A stretch of 37,641 bases of DNA from a virus: positions 1 to 37,641 of IMG/VR virus record IMGVR_UViG_3300010371_000072; one strand, 5' to 3'. This document shows, piece by piece, positions 1 through 9,271 of this stretch. The notes below the pieces were generated by a model. That model was not told the origin of the DNA. It did no database searches and worked only from the letters and a program-made list of their open reading frames with translations. Numbering within the stretch: position 1 is the stretch's first letter; every line of letters starts with the position of its first letter. A program made the translations under genes and the position numbers.

Positions 1-63
1 CTAAAAAGCCGCTGAACGCTCACTGAAAAGTGCAGAAATATGAAAGGGCATAGGCCATCGCTG

Positions 64-108
64 TTTCTTGTCCCCGCGGTGGCTGGCGTTCAACGGTACT
101 TTTATATC
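64..108 (+). promoter_or_regulatory. late promoter element, copy 1
   Basis: The box TTTCTTGTCCCCGC (64-77) is followed after exactly 19 bp by TACTTTTA (97-104), a near match to the Bacteroidota -7 element TAnnTTTG. Four bp later comes the GTG start at 109. The same box, spacing and start position recur at 24015 and 30203, and without the adjacent start at 27616. The box lies slightly upstream of where a -33 element would sit, so an activator site is possible. Promoter function is inferred from the repetition. Confidence 0.6.
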
Positions 109-426
109 GTGAATGAACCTACTTACATCGGCATAAAGGATATGGTGGCTTACATGAACAGTGGCAAACCATTCAGCATGCTGTATGTAACATGGGATCA
201 TACGAAAGGGGCTGGTGGATCTGTGAAGGAAGTGCAGCTGGCATATAAGCATTACAGCAATACAACAGGCAACACAGCAAAGGCAAAGGAAGAAGGCATC
301 AAAAGAAATCCAAATCATTATCACAACAGCACGATGAATATAAAGATACCAGGGCAGGCAGGTGTTGATGTTCGCAAAGTTCATGTGCAATTAATCCGTC
401 GCTTCAATGGCGCAATCGTTAAATAA
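109..426 (+). CDS. small hypothetical protein at head of portal/tail operon
   Basis: This encodes 105 residues, and I do not recognise the family. The GTG at 109 is chosen because it sits 4 bp after the -7 box, exactly as in the gene at 30248. An ATG at 142, preceded by AAAGGA, is the alternative. The reading frame stays open upstream to an ATG at 40, but that would run through the promoter. The protein is basic, with a Gly-Gly stretch and no membrane segment. It ends directly before the portal ATG at 427, so the two are translationally linked and it probably belongs to head or packaging functions. Confidence 0.6.
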   Translation: MNEPTYIGIKDMVAYMNSGKPFSMLYVTWDHTKGAGGSVKEVQLAYKHYSNTTGNTAKAKEEGIKRNPNHYHNSTMNIKIPGQAGVDVRKVHVQLIRRFNGAIVK

Positions 427-1785
427 ATGGATATAATCTTTTCAGAAGGTAAAGCAGTATCATCAACAGCCATGTATCAAATGGCAACGCCTGATCCTGT
501 GGATCGTGCAGGCATTGTTCCTTCCAACAAAGTATATGTAGCTAGTGAGACAAGCGATCAGCCCTGGGTTAACTGGGGGTATGATAACCGCAAACCGGAA
601 AAGCTTGTGGAGAAGATTGGCAAAAGTGGCGTGCTAAGTGCAGCCATTGGCGCCAAGGCCCGCATTGCTATTGGTAAAGGCATTTGCCCGGTGATCATTA
701 CCGGCCGCAACAGTAAGACAGGCGAAGAGGAAATGGAATGGATCTATGATGCTGAGATAGAAGATTGGCTGGAATTGAATAACGACTACTTTAATTCACT
801 TCGTTCCATTCGTGACTGCATTGGATATGGATGGACACACGCGCGGATCACAATGGGCAACGGTCATCAAAACATTGCGGCATACAAAACTGATGATGTG
901 GTTAAATGCCGCTTGGGTGTAATGAATCCGGCATCGGGAGAAATAGAGCAAACATTTTATTCCCCGGTTTGGCGCAATGTGAACGGCAAAGGTGACACCA
1001 TTAATTATAAGGCAATTCAAATGCTTCGTGAAAATGGTGAGTTGTTAGATCTTCAGGCAAGGGTAAAAGGTGGCAGTAAAGTAACAGAATTCAGCATTAT
1101 CAGCCGGGGCGATCTGGATGGAAGATCTTACTATCCAAACCCGATCTGGCATAGTGTAATCGATTGGGTGGAATTGGTTATAAAAGTTCCTGAAATGAAA
1201 ATGGCGATGTTCAACAATCAAATGAGCATTAAGTACATGATCACTATCAGCACCAGGTATTTTGAAAAGGCCGACATCAAATGGAACTCATACACTGCCG
1301 CGGAAAAACAGGCAAAGTTTGCTGATAAAGTTACTGAGATCAACAAGCATTTGACAGGCAACGATAAAGCTTATAAATCAATCGCCGTTTCTTCTTACAT
1401 GGATCCAACAGGCAAAGAAATAAAAGATATTTCGATTGAGGTTTTGGATGACAAAGTAAAAGACGGAAAGCTTTTGCCCGAATCATCAGCCGGTGATAAG
1501 CAGATACTTTTTTCTTTAATGATGAACCCAACGATCATGGGAGCCAACACATTTGGCGGTGGTGACGGTGGCGCCGGATCCGGAAGCGATATTCGCGAAG
1601 CTTACCTGGTGCAGATCATGCTGATGGAAGCTGAGCGCCGTATGAATTCAAAAGTTTTCAACCTGATAAAAAGATTTAATGGCTGGCAGGATAAATACAA
1701 AGGCAAAAACCTTCAATTCCGTTATCCAAATTTAATTCTTACAACCCTTGACACCGGCGGCAGCACGGCGCCAGTAAACCCATAA
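427..1785 (+). CDS. portal protein
   Basis: This 452-residue protein is the best candidate for the dodecameric portal at the capsid vertex, through which DNA is packaged and to which the tail attaches. Its length fits small portal families. The middle (about residues 230-330) has the mixed helix and strand pattern of a clip/stem region. The C-terminal part holds a flexible Gly/Ser-rich loop followed by a helix with REAYLVQ (about 375-400), the arrangement seen in portal crown/wing regions of Bacteroidota prophages. It is followed after 2 bp by a two-domain connector-like gene. No other gene in the window is a better portal. The assignment rests on pattern and context, not on a catalytic motif. 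Confidence 0.7.
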   Translation: MDIIFSEGKAVSSTAMYQMATPDPVDRAGIVPSNKVYVASETSDQPWVNWGYDNRKPEKLVEKIGKSGVLSAAIGAKARIAIGKGICPVIITGRNSKTGEEEMEWIYDAEIEDWLELNNDYFNSLRSIRDCIGYGWTHARITMGNGHQNIAAYKTDDVVKCRLGVMNPASGEIEQTFYSPVWRNVNGKGDTINYKAIQMLRENGELLDLQARVKGGSKVTEFSIISRGDLDGRSYYPNPIWHSVIDWVELVIKVPEMKMAMFNNQMSIKYMITISTRYFEKADIKWNSYTAAEKQAKFADKVTEINKHLTGNDKAYKSIAVSSYMDPTGKEIKDISIEVLDDKVKDGKLLPESSAGDKQILFSLMMNPTIMGANTFGGGDGGAGSGSDIREAYLVQIMLMEAERRMNSKVFNLIKRFNGWQDKYKGKNLQFRYPNLILTTLDTGGSTAPVNP

Positions 1786-1787
1786 AT

Positions 1788-2759
1788 ATGCCTCTTTTTA
1801 AAACCATACAGGAAATTGCGCAATACATAACGATCAGCAGCGCTTCAACAGCATCGCCAATGCCCAAAAGCCGTGGCGCTGAAGAAGATTACATCAAACC
1901 TGTTTTGGGTGATGCTCTTTTTGCATCGCTTCAAACGCAGGTTACAACCCCGCCGATCACTGATATAGATCTGTTGGATAAAGTTCGCGCGGCCCTGGCA
2001 TATTTGATCTATTATAAAGAATTGCCGCTCATGCATACGATCATCACTGAATCAGGTTTGCGTAACGTGACAAGTGATAAGATCCAAGGCGCTTACCGCT
2101 ATCAGTATGAAGCGACACGGCAATATTTGGAAAATGAAGGTTTATCAGCGTTGGAAAAGCTTTATGAATACCTGATGGCTAATGTTGAAACCTATACAAC
2201 ATGGCAATCATCTGATGCATTTACCAGGCTCAATAAAAACCTGATCAAAACCGGCAAAGATTTTTCTTCTTACTATTATTTGTTTCAGCCAAACCGTACA
2301 TTTTTTGCCTTACAACCGGTGATGCAGGAAGTAGAAGATTTTTATATCAAATCCATTATCGGAGATACTTTCTTCTCTTTCTTAAAAGATACCACTTCAC
2401 TTTCACCAGAAGAAAAAAACGTGGTGGATATGCTTAAAAAGGCCGTTGCTAACCTAACCATTCACAAAGCGATCACGAAGCTGGCGGTAAAAGTCAGGCC
2501 TGAAGGATTTACCGTGCAGCTTGCTTCTACTGACAGAAATCCCGCCTCTGAAAATAATGCCGGTGCTGATCAGTTGGAACAGTTGCACCAGGAAACATAT
2601 CGCGATGGCAACGCGTATTTATCGAAAGCGCAACAATACCTGAACAACCTGGCAAGTGCAGAGGTTTTCCATGATTATTATGTTTCATCTTTTTACCAGG
2701 ATCCATTAACCACAATTACAGATCCTAACGATTGCATTCGTGGCATCTATGCTTTTTAA
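1788..2759 (+). CDS. DUF6712-like head-tail connector candidate
   Basis: The 323-residue, mainly helical protein appears to be an internal duplication. A block beginning 'YIKPVLGDALFASL' (about residue 36) and one beginning 'YIKSIIGDTFFSFL' (about residue 187) are alike, and each is followed by a long helix (LLDKVRAALAYL and VVDMLKKAVANL). This resembles the Bacteroidota phage family DUF6712, recalled from memory, and is reminiscent of gp6-type adaptors, often single-domain and helical. Its place right after the portal supports a connector role. The start is the ATG 2 bp after the portal stop. Confidence 0.5.
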   Translation: MPLFKTIQEIAQYITISSASTASPMPKSRGAEEDYIKPVLGDALFASLQTQVTTPPITDIDLLDKVRAALAYLIYYKELPLMHTIITESGLRNVTSDKIQGAYRYQYEATRQYLENEGLSALEKLYEYLMANVETYTTWQSSDAFTRLNKNLIKTGKDFSSYYYLFQPNRTFFALQPVMQEVEDFYIKSIIGDTFFSFLKDTTSLSPEEKNVVDMLKKAVANLTIHKAITKLAVKVRPEGFTVQLASTDRNPASENNAGADQLEQLHQETYRDGNAYLSKAQQYLNNLASAEVFHDYYVSSFYQDPLTTITDPNDCIRGIYAF

Positions 2760-2760
2760 C

Positions 2761-3540
2761 ATGAAAGAAATTATTTACGATATCAACAAATCTTTTCTTC
2801 TTACAGAATCAGCGGAAGAATTAACCGGCAAACAGTTTATTCAGCTTGCCGGTTTGTTGCACCAGGAATACACGACGCAATTGCAGGCTGATCTTGCAGC
2901 CATGCGCATTCTTTCAGGGATGTCGAAGTTTAAATTTTATTTTCTTCCAGCTGATGTTAAGATCCGAACGCTGGAACGTGCATTGGAAACGATGGAATGG
3001 GTTTTTGACAAGATCAGCATCACCAAAAATTTACTTCCTGTTTACAAAAAATATTATGGCCCATCTGAAGAATTGAACAATATGACTTTGGCAGAATTTC
3101 ATTTTGCTGAGCAATATTACTCTCAGCTAAAGGGTGAAAATTATGACGCACTTCCCTATCTCATCGCGACGATCTATCGACAGTCAAAGCCGGGGTACAA
3201 TAAAAGCCTGGATACAGATGGGGACGTGCGTCAAAAGTTTAATTCGAACGTGGTGGAATATCACGCGAAGAAAATAAGCAAATGGCCAAAAGCCGTGCAA
3301 TATGCGATTCTCATTTTTTACGACAGCTGCCGCGATAAAATTGCAAAAGACAACAAGGAAATTTTTTCAGGATCAGGCGAAGGTGATGGATTGGGAATGT
3401 ATTCTGTAATGCGTGGATTGGCAGGCCCAAAGTTTGGCGAAATTGAAAAAGTGGAAGAAATGCTGTTGCACAATGCTTTACTGGAATTGAACCTGATACG
3501 CGAAGAGGAAAAGGAATTGGAAAGGATGTATAAAAAATAA
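2761..3540 (+). CDS. hypothetical structural-operon protein
   Basis: This 259-residue, mostly helical and charged protein belongs to no family I recognise. The start is taken as the ATG at 2761, one base after the connector stop. An in-frame GTG at 2740 would overlap the upstream gene by 20 bp. The C-terminal 30 residues form a Glu/Lys-rich amphipathic helix ending ERMYKK. Its position between connector and tail genes suggests head-tail joining or tail assembly. Confidence 0.6.
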   Translation: MKEIIYDINKSFLLTESAEELTGKQFIQLAGLLHQEYTTQLQADLAAMRILSGMSKFKFYFLPADVKIRTLERALETMEWVFDKISITKNLLPVYKKYYGPSEELNNMTLAEFHFAEQYYSQLKGENYDALPYLIATIYRQSKPGYNKSLDTDGDVRQKFNSNVVEYHAKKISKWPKAVQYAILIFYDSCRDKIAKDNKEIFSGSGEGDGLGMYSVMRGLAGPKFGEIEKVEEMLLHNALLELNLIREEEKELERMYKK

Positions 3541-3550
3541 AACTGTTTAT

Positions 3551-4066
3551 ATGGGCACCTTCAAAGCGAAAGAAGATTATCTAAAACAATTGTGCATCGA
3601 TCATCCGGATGTTGCACACGGCGCTGTTGTTAATGGCATCACGCGCAACAGTTTTTTCCGGATAAATAGTGATGAAGAAATGATTGCTGCAACGCTTACC
3701 AACATTTCATATCCTGCCGTTGGCTATCTTTCTTTGAAAGGCAGATTGAAAGATACTGACAGCGCTATGATTGACATTCGCCATTCATTTTCCAACGCCT
3801 GGCTTTTCATCCAGCATGTTTCAATGATCACCGTCACAGATGGATTCACAGATGCAATCCAGGAATGTTACGATCAAACATTTGCCATCGTGGAAGATTT
3901 TATCAAAATGATGAAAGATGATTTTGAAGCAAATGGCAGTTGCGGCGCTTTCCAAAATTTTGATTTGAATAAAATCAGTTACGAAATGGCCGGGCCTGTC
4001 AATGAAAATGAATATGGCTGGTATTTATATTTTGATGATGAACAAAAAGCAACCAGGATAATATGA
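3551..4066 (+). CDS. hypothetical tail-module protein
   Basis: This encodes 171 residues of mixed alpha/beta pattern with no signal peptide or membrane segment, and I do not recognise the family. The size and the position between connector-like genes and the large tail proteins would suit a tail terminator or neck protein, but no motif shows this. Its stop overlaps the next start as ATGA (4063), so expression is translationally coupled to the Ig-domain tail protein. Confidence 0.6.
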   Translation: MGTFKAKEDYLKQLCIDHPDVAHGAVVNGITRNSFFRINSDEEMIAATLTNISYPAVGYLSLKGRLKDTDSAMIDIRHSFSNAWLFIQHVSMITVTDGFTDAIQECYDQTFAIVEDFIKMMKDDFEANGSCGAFQNFDLNKISYEMAGPVNENEYGWYLYFDDEQKATRII

Positions 4067-5967
4067 AGATAAGTCAGCGGCCATATAAATTCTCTTTCTC
4101 CAAAAATCCGATTCAATATACTTTTTCGGAGATCAGCAATTATGCTGATGCCGGTTGTTACCTGTTGATACAGATCTATAAAAGAGATATCGGCGGCGCC
4201 AATGAAGTATTGCTTTTTACAGAGCAAATAAAACCGTTATCAGCAACCGTTATTTATGACATGGCATCCATCGCGGAATCTTCACTGGAATATGCCATGC
4301 CCGATTTTGCAGGATCTGTTTTGCAGGCCGGTAACAATATCAAAGAATTCTATGTAAAGTTTGCCACCATCACGGATGCAGCGCCAACACCAACTTATAC
4401 CAGCGATACAGCCGGGTTTATTTATGGCATCAAAGGCGGCATTCCACAACCGCAATGGGATTGGAACAATTATTTCGTGAATTATGTGGCAGCTAATAAG
4501 CCGTTTCTTACCTGGCAACCAAATAACCGTTTCATTGGCCTGAACGATTCTTTTTTCATTTCATTTTTAAATTTCCTGGCATCCGTTCCTTTATCGCTGA
4601 TCGTTGATGTGGAATATATCGATGGCACCACTGACCAGGTTGTTACTGATTTTACGGACAGCACCAAAGTTTTATATCACATACAGGCCGGGCCGGATCA
4701 ACTTGGTTTGAACGCGCTGCACGCTGATAAAAGATTGTATAAATATTCTTTATCCATCGTTGCCACTTCTAACCATGCCACCATTTTTGTCAATCCTTAC
4801 ACGTATTATGTTGATTATCGCAAATTTTACAACACCAAATATTTGCATTATTACAATTCGCTTGGCGGCGTGGAAATGGTGCGCATCAATGGAATGATTG
4901 AAACTACCGCTGATGTTACTTTTACTGAATCAGAAAAATTTGGCGGCAATGTGATCATCGGTTCGCCAAACCTTGAAGAATACACCCAAACAGCGAAAAG
5001 CAAAGTGGATTCTTTCAAAGGCGATTCAGGATTCATTTATACCAAAGCTGAACAGGATGTTTTCCAGGAAATTTTATTAACCCGTTTTGCATGGGAAAGA
5101 ATTATCGGAAAGAACTGGCGGATTTATGTTACAAATAAGTCAACATCGCTGCGTAAAACTTCAGATAAAACGTGGGCAATTCCATTGGAATGGCGCTATT
5201 CATTCAGCAACAGCGTTTATGCACCTGTGATCGATTTGGGCGCTGGCGGTGATGGCACTAATTATTGTATCAAACCAACCATTTCCGGTTCGCCTTCGCT
5301 TCCTGATGGTATTGCTGGTGTGGCTTATTCTTATTCTTTCACCTTGTCTGGCGATACACCGATAACACTGGCAGCCATAACAAAACCTGCATGGATGACC
5401 ATTGCAATTTCAGGCAGCACGGTAAGTTTCACCGGCACACCGGCAGAAGGCGATGTGGGAAGCGGCATTGCTGTATCGGTTCAATTTAATAATTGCGCCG
5501 CCGATTCTACAACCTTTGCAGATACTTTAAATGTCGCTTGTGTGGCCTTTGCAGGATCTACATCATTCCCGATTGCCCACGATGGCATTCCGTACACTTT
5601 CAGCATCTATCTCAGCGGCATTGCACCGTTTACGCTTTCCAGCTTTGTGGGGCCATCATGGATGACCGCCACTGTTGTGGATGATCATATTGATTTCAGC
5701 GGCACACCAGATACCGTGGATGCATCTATCCCGATTTCATTTACCATCAGCAGTTGCACCAGTCTTAATTATTCAGGCACGATGAGCGTTGAAAGTTCAT
5801 GCGATGAATATTACAACAACACCGGTGGCCCGTTGGATATCACATATACACCTTGCGGCACTGATACACCGGTGAGCATCACTCTTACAGATGGACAATC
5901 TGTTTGCGGTACCACATTCAGCGGCAGCGGCTTTGCATTCCTTACTCACCTGGGCAATTGTTTTTAA
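4063..5967 (+). CDS. tail protein with two Ig-like (He_PIG-type) domains
   Basis: This 634-residue virion protein has an N-terminal region (about 1-395) rich in aromatic beta strands, as in phage tail-tip proteins. It is followed by two tandem Ig-like repeats at about 402-488 and 495-572. Each repeat has the order G-P/L-G-x-Y-x-F-S-x-x-L-S-G, then 'WMT', then 'FSGTP/FTGTP', which is typical of He_PIG/putative-Ig folds. A Cys-containing C-terminal segment of about 60 residues ends the chain. Such Ig domains often decorate tails and bind carbohydrate weakly. The start overlaps the upstream stop by ATGA. Its order next to the hub-like protein suggests a distal tail or baseplate component. Confidence 0.65.
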   Translation: MKISQRPYKFSFSKNPIQYTFSEISNYADAGCYLLIQIYKRDIGGANEVLLFTEQIKPLSATVIYDMASIAESSLEYAMPDFAGSVLQAGNNIKEFYVKFATITDAAPTPTYTSDTAGFIYGIKGGIPQPQWDWNNYFVNYVAANKPFLTWQPNNRFIGLNDSFFISFLNFLASVPLSLIVDVEYIDGTTDQVVTDFTDSTKVLYHIQAGPDQLGLNALHADKRLYKYSLSIVATSNHATIFVNPYTYYVDYRKFYNTKYLHYYNSLGGVEMVRINGMIETTADVTFTESEKFGGNVIIGSPNLEEYTQTAKSKVDSFKGDSGFIYTKAEQDVFQEILLTRFAWERIIGKNWRIYVTNKSTSLRKTSDKTWAIPLEWRYSFSNSVYAPVIDLGAGGDGTNYCIKPTISGSPSLPDGIAGVAYSYSFTLSGDTPITLAAITKPAWMTIAISGSTVSFTGTPAEGDVGSGIAVSVQFNNCAADSTTFADTLNVACVAFAGSTSFPIAHDGIPYTFSIYLSGIAPFTLSSFVGPSWMTATVVDDHIDFSGTPDTVDASIPISFTISSCTSLNYSGTMSVESSCDEYYNNTGGPLDITYTPCGTDTPVSITLTDGQSVCGTTFSGSGFAFLTHLGNCF

Positions 5968-5979
5968 AAGAAAATCAGC

Positions 5980-7755
5980 ATGTTAGCGATTAAAGTAAAT
6001 AATGAGTTTATTGATCTTCCTGCTGATGTATCGCTGGAACTGGAAAGAAATAATCCTTTCCTTTCTGATGATGCTATACAGGGAGAATACAGCCTGGGAT
6101 TAACGATTTCCTATACAGAAAAAAATTACCGCCTTCTGCAGTTCACCGGCAATTTTTATAAACCCACACAGAAATATATTGTTGATGCAGAGATCTATGA
6201 TGCCGGCATGTTTCGTTATGCCGGGCAACTGGTGATCACGCAGCATTCGTCAAACATGAACAATATTGAGCAAACCGTTTGGACGGGTTTCTTCACCATT
6301 GGCAGCGCTGCATTTTTGCAAAGAATACAGGATGTTTTGTTGGAAGATGTGGATTATGGCGGTGATCGCTCTTTTACCTGGAATGGCGCCGATCCTAATT
6401 CCGGCGCCGGCACATTCTGGCAGCATATTCACGAAGCGCGTGTGCCAAATGCTTTCCCTTATACTTTTTATCCTATTTACAACGACAGCTTTGCATCGGA
6501 TTACCGCACCAGGTGGATGAATAAATTAAATCCGCAAAACAACTTTGAAGCGCCCATTGGCGATATGTCTGCTTACATGGAACTTGGCAACGCCATTTCG
6601 CTTTGCCCGGCCATTTATCTTTCGTATCTATTGCAACAGATATTTGCAAATTTTGGATGGAAGCTGGCTGGTGAAATTTTGGATGATACCGGATTTAAAA
6701 AAGTAACAATTCCGTCTTTTAACTCGATCCATTGGACGGATTACAACCGGCGCGGCCCGGATCAGCGCCTGGAATATTCGCAATCTTCGCCCATTGTTTT
6801 TGACCTTGCTGATCATGTACCGCCAGATCTTTCCATTGGTTCTTTTTTGGTTTCCATCAAAAACAGGATGGGCTGGTGGTTTGATTTTGACAGCAACACA
6901 AAAACTGCTTACCTGCATAGCTATAAATCCAATATTGCAGCACCTGTAAAAGACTGGACAAAATATGTGCAATCTGCTTATACGGCAGATTATTCAGATC
7001 CGGATAAAGTTTATTCGCTCATAAATAATATTGATCCTGCCGATGATTACCCGGTTACATTGAACATAGATGAATCGCTGATCACGCGCATCGCCAGCCG
7101 CGCGTCGTTGCCAGCCGCCAGCATTGATTATGATGGACAGTATTATTTTATCTTCAATGAAAACAGTTATTATCTCTGTGAAATTGATGAAAGCACTTCT
7201 GATTATGCCTGGCATTTTGCAGCTAATAATATTGGCGATTATACACCGGCCAATGCTGATACAACGATTGAATCTGACATCAGCACCATGCCAGGCAGTT
7301 TGATTGCCGCATCATCAGGCGCAAACATTTTAGTGCCTCAATGCCAGGTTGCAGGCAACTATTGGCATTCAACCCTTGGTGATCAATCGTGGGGTGTGCG
7401 CTTCCTGTTTTATCATGGCATGTTTACGGATACCGATGGAAATAATTATCCGTATGCCAGCGCTGTCAACGAAACCATTTCCGGCAGGGCCACCGGTGAT
7501 TGGAGCCTTCCATACCGACACGAATTTGGCGCTGTGAATGATGGCACCTATGATTATTGGTGGAAAGAATGGCTGAAATTATTATCTATCCAGGATACGC
7601 GAACATTCACACTGGCATTGCCCGTTGCTGAATTACGAAATTTTTCTTTCAGTGACAGGATATTCATTAACAATGTTTTTTTCACGGTTGCATCAGCAAA
7701 AGAAACATTGCCTTACAAAGATTTGATTGAAATGAAAATGAAAAGGATCTATTAG
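5980..7755 (+). CDS. tail hub / baseplate-like protein
   Basis: The 591-residue protein begins 'MLAIKVNNEFIDLP', a short beta start seen in hub-like tail proteins of Bacteroidota phages. It continues with many beta strands and aromatic residues and ends with a compact strand region. It shows no peptidase or lysozyme motif. Its position after the Ig-domain tail protein and before the terminase genes fits a tail-tip (Tal/gp27-like) role in host contact and DNA ejection. The exact role is inferred from size, composition and order only. Confidence 0.55.
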   Translation: MLAIKVNNEFIDLPADVSLELERNNPFLSDDAIQGEYSLGLTISYTEKNYRLLQFTGNFYKPTQKYIVDAEIYDAGMFRYAGQLVITQHSSNMNNIEQTVWTGFFTIGSAAFLQRIQDVLLEDVDYGGDRSFTWNGADPNSGAGTFWQHIHEARVPNAFPYTFYPIYNDSFASDYRTRWMNKLNPQNNFEAPIGDMSAYMELGNAISLCPAIYLSYLLQQIFANFGWKLAGEILDDTGFKKVTIPSFNSIHWTDYNRRGPDQRLEYSQSSPIVFDLADHVPPDLSIGSFLVSIKNRMGWWFDFDSNTKTAYLHSYKSNIAAPVKDWTKYVQSAYTADYSDPDKVYSLINNIDPADDYPVTLNIDESLITRIASRASLPAASIDYDGQYYFIFNENSYYLCEIDESTSDYAWHFAANNIGDYTPANADTTIESDISTMPGSLIAASSGANILVPQCQVAGNYWHSTLGDQSWGVRFLFYHGMFTDTDGNNYPYASAVNETISGRATGDWSLPYRHEFGAVNDGTYDYWWKEWLKLLSIQDTRTFTLALPVAELRNFSFSDRIFINNVFFTVASAKETLPYKDLIEMKMKRIY

Positions 7756-7758
7756 GAT

Positions 7759-8397
7759 ATGAATTATGAATTAGTAAAAAACTGGCTTGCCGGAAAGCGA
7801 AATTATACAGTTGGGTGTATCCTTTACAACCGCTATGGCACGGATGAGGAATTGAAAAAGTTATTTGAAAAAGGAAAAACAGATTATACCGAAAAGAAGC
7901 TGGTTGAATGTTTGAAAGCAATTGCAGAGCCATCCGCGAAGCTGCAGCGGCCTGAACGAACCACGATGAACCATGAAGTATTTCCGCCATCTTCCAACAA
8001 AGTAATTCACTCCCTTCGCGGACAATGGATGCCGCTTTTCACGGAAATGAATTACAAGCGGCATGAACTGGATAAGTTTTTATTTCAAAAAACAGATGCA
8101 GCAATGAGGCGCCGCGCAAAGCTGGCAATGGAAATATTATCACTGGAAAAGCAATGCATGAGGATCTGGCAACAGCGCGATCATTATATCGAATTTGGCC
8201 ACCTTCCTTCACAGCAAAAAACAGAACCGGTTGTGGATCCAATGAAAATAGTAGAACGGTATAAAAATGTGCAAGGCTATATCAGAAGGTATAAAATGTA
8301 TTTACGCAAAGATCCTAACGATGCCAAAAACCAGGCACTATTAAAACAGTATGAAGATGAATTTGAACTTTTAAAAAAGCAATGTGCAACAAAATAA
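7759..8397 (+). CDS. hypothetical helical protein upstream of terminase
   Basis: The 212 residues are strongly helical and basic. The first half contains 'NWLAGKRNYTVGCILYNRYG', and the second half is coiled-coil-like (about 95-210, Lys/Arg/Glu rich) with two long helices. I do not recognise the family. It starts 3 bp after the hub-like gene and overlaps the next small ORF. The basic helical character and closeness to terminase genes would allow DNA binding or a packaging accessory role, but this is inference. Confidence 0.6.
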   Translation: MNYELVKNWLAGKRNYTVGCILYNRYGTDEELKKLFEKGKTDYTEKKLVECLKAIAEPSAKLQRPERTTMNHEVFPPSSNKVIHSLRGQWMPLFTEMNYKRHELDKFLFQKTDAAMRRRAKLAMEILSLEKQCMRIWQQRDHYIEFGHLPSQQKTEPVVDPMKIVERYKNVQGYIRRYKMYLRKDPNDAKNQALLKQYEDEFELLKKQCATK

Positions 8398-8561
8398 AAT
8401 ATACCAAACGCGAAGCACAAACGGCGCTCAATTTTCTTTTCAAAAAAAGGAATTTTAAAAACCGTCGCGAAAAGAGAATTTACCATTGCCCTGAATGCAA
8501 TATGTGGCACCTAACCAGCAAAGATTTATATGAGGAAGATCCAAAACAAGAGCCGCGATAA
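8382..8561 (+). CDS. small zinc-ribbon-like protein
   Basis: This 59-residue ORF lies in another frame, overlapping the end of the upstream gene by 16 bp and the small terminase start by 32 bp. It is very basic (FKKRNFKNRREKR) and carries HCPECNMWHLTS, a CxxC knuckle with a following His, as in half zinc ribbons of phage-encoded small proteins. Overlap at both ends is typical of a packed phage operon. The function is unknown, and nucleic-acid binding is likely from composition. Confidence 0.55.
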   Translation: MCNKIKYTKREAQTALNFLFKKRNFKNRREKRIYHCPECNMWHLTSKDLYEEDPKQEPR

Positions 8562-9138
8562 TTTTGATATCATCCGTGAATATGTTTCCGGCGAAAATCC
8601 TGATATTGAATTAAACGATGTGCAGCAAAAACAACTTCGCCGATGGAATTTTTACATCAACCTGAAATTGCAGGGCGAATTAAGCACCCGTGACATCGTT
8701 AAAAAAATGATGGATCAGTTTGATGTGGAACGTTCTACATGCTTTAATGATATGGGCATGGCAGAAGCCTTGTTTGGATATTCTGCGTCGCTCAATAAAC
8801 GGTTCAGGATTGGCGCCAGGATTGATTTTTTGGAAGAGAAAATAAATGAATTGTGGAATACTGACATCTATAAATTTAAAGAAGGAGAGGGAAAAGGCGA
8901 TGCAATTCAATTACACCTGGAAGATATCCAGGCAAGGCATGAGCTTGCTGCAAAATTGGAAAACACACTCCAAAAATATTACGATATCTATCCTGAAATG
9001 AAACAACAGAAATCGCCGCGGATCATCAATTACAATTTTACCAAAAACGAATATAACATTAATGAATTGCCGGAAGAGGAAGAAGCAGTTGAGATCTTAA
9101 AAAACCAAATAAAAGATTATGAGCCAAACGAAGAATAA
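8530..9138 (+). CDS. terminase small subunit candidate
   Basis: This 202-residue protein directly precedes the large terminase. The N-terminal part (about 25-90) is a helical DNA-binding-like region with 'LSTRDIVKKMMDQFDVERSTCFNDM', which looks like a helix-turn-helix, and 'ALFGYSASLNKRFRI'. The middle is a long helix suited to ring oligomerisation, and the tail is acidic (ELPEEEEAVEIL). Layout, length and gene order match small terminases, which recognise the packaging site and regulate the large subunit. Sequence alone does not prove it. Confidence 0.65.
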   Translation: MRKIQNKSRDNFDIIREYVSGENPDIELNDVQQKQLRRWNFYINLKLQGELSTRDIVKKMMDQFDVERSTCFNDMGMAEALFGYSASLNKRFRIGARIDFLEEKINELWNTDIYKFKEGEGKGDAIQLHLEDIQARHELAAKLENTLQKYYDIYPEMKQQKSPRIINYNFTKNEYNINELPEEEEAVEILKNQIKDYEPNEE

Positions 9139-9271
9139 TGAATGTTATTTCGTACCTGATAACAAAACAGCATCAGCAACAATTTGTGTTAATTGTGGCA
9201 AAGAAAAAATGTTACATACAATTGGTGAAGGAATTAAAATAAATAAGATAATTATTATCAGTGGAAACTAA
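9119..9271 (+). CDS. 50-residue CxxC protein between terminase genes
   Basis: The ORF starts with an ATG inside the end of the small terminase gene (20-bp overlap) and stops 11 bp inside the large terminase gene. It has one CVNCGKE knuckle and a further Cys near the N-terminus, so metal binding is possible. The overlaps on both sides bridge the two terminase genes and could couple their translation. It may be a true small protein or only a translational bridge. Confidence 0.4.
   Translation: MSQTKNNECYFVPDNKTASATICVNCGKEKMLHTIGEGIKINKIIIISGN

Noticed and set aside
40-108. N-terminal extension of the first gene to the ATG at 40
   Set aside because: It would translate through the repeated promoter box and -7 element. 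The GTG at 109 has the same distance to the -7 box as two other late genes.
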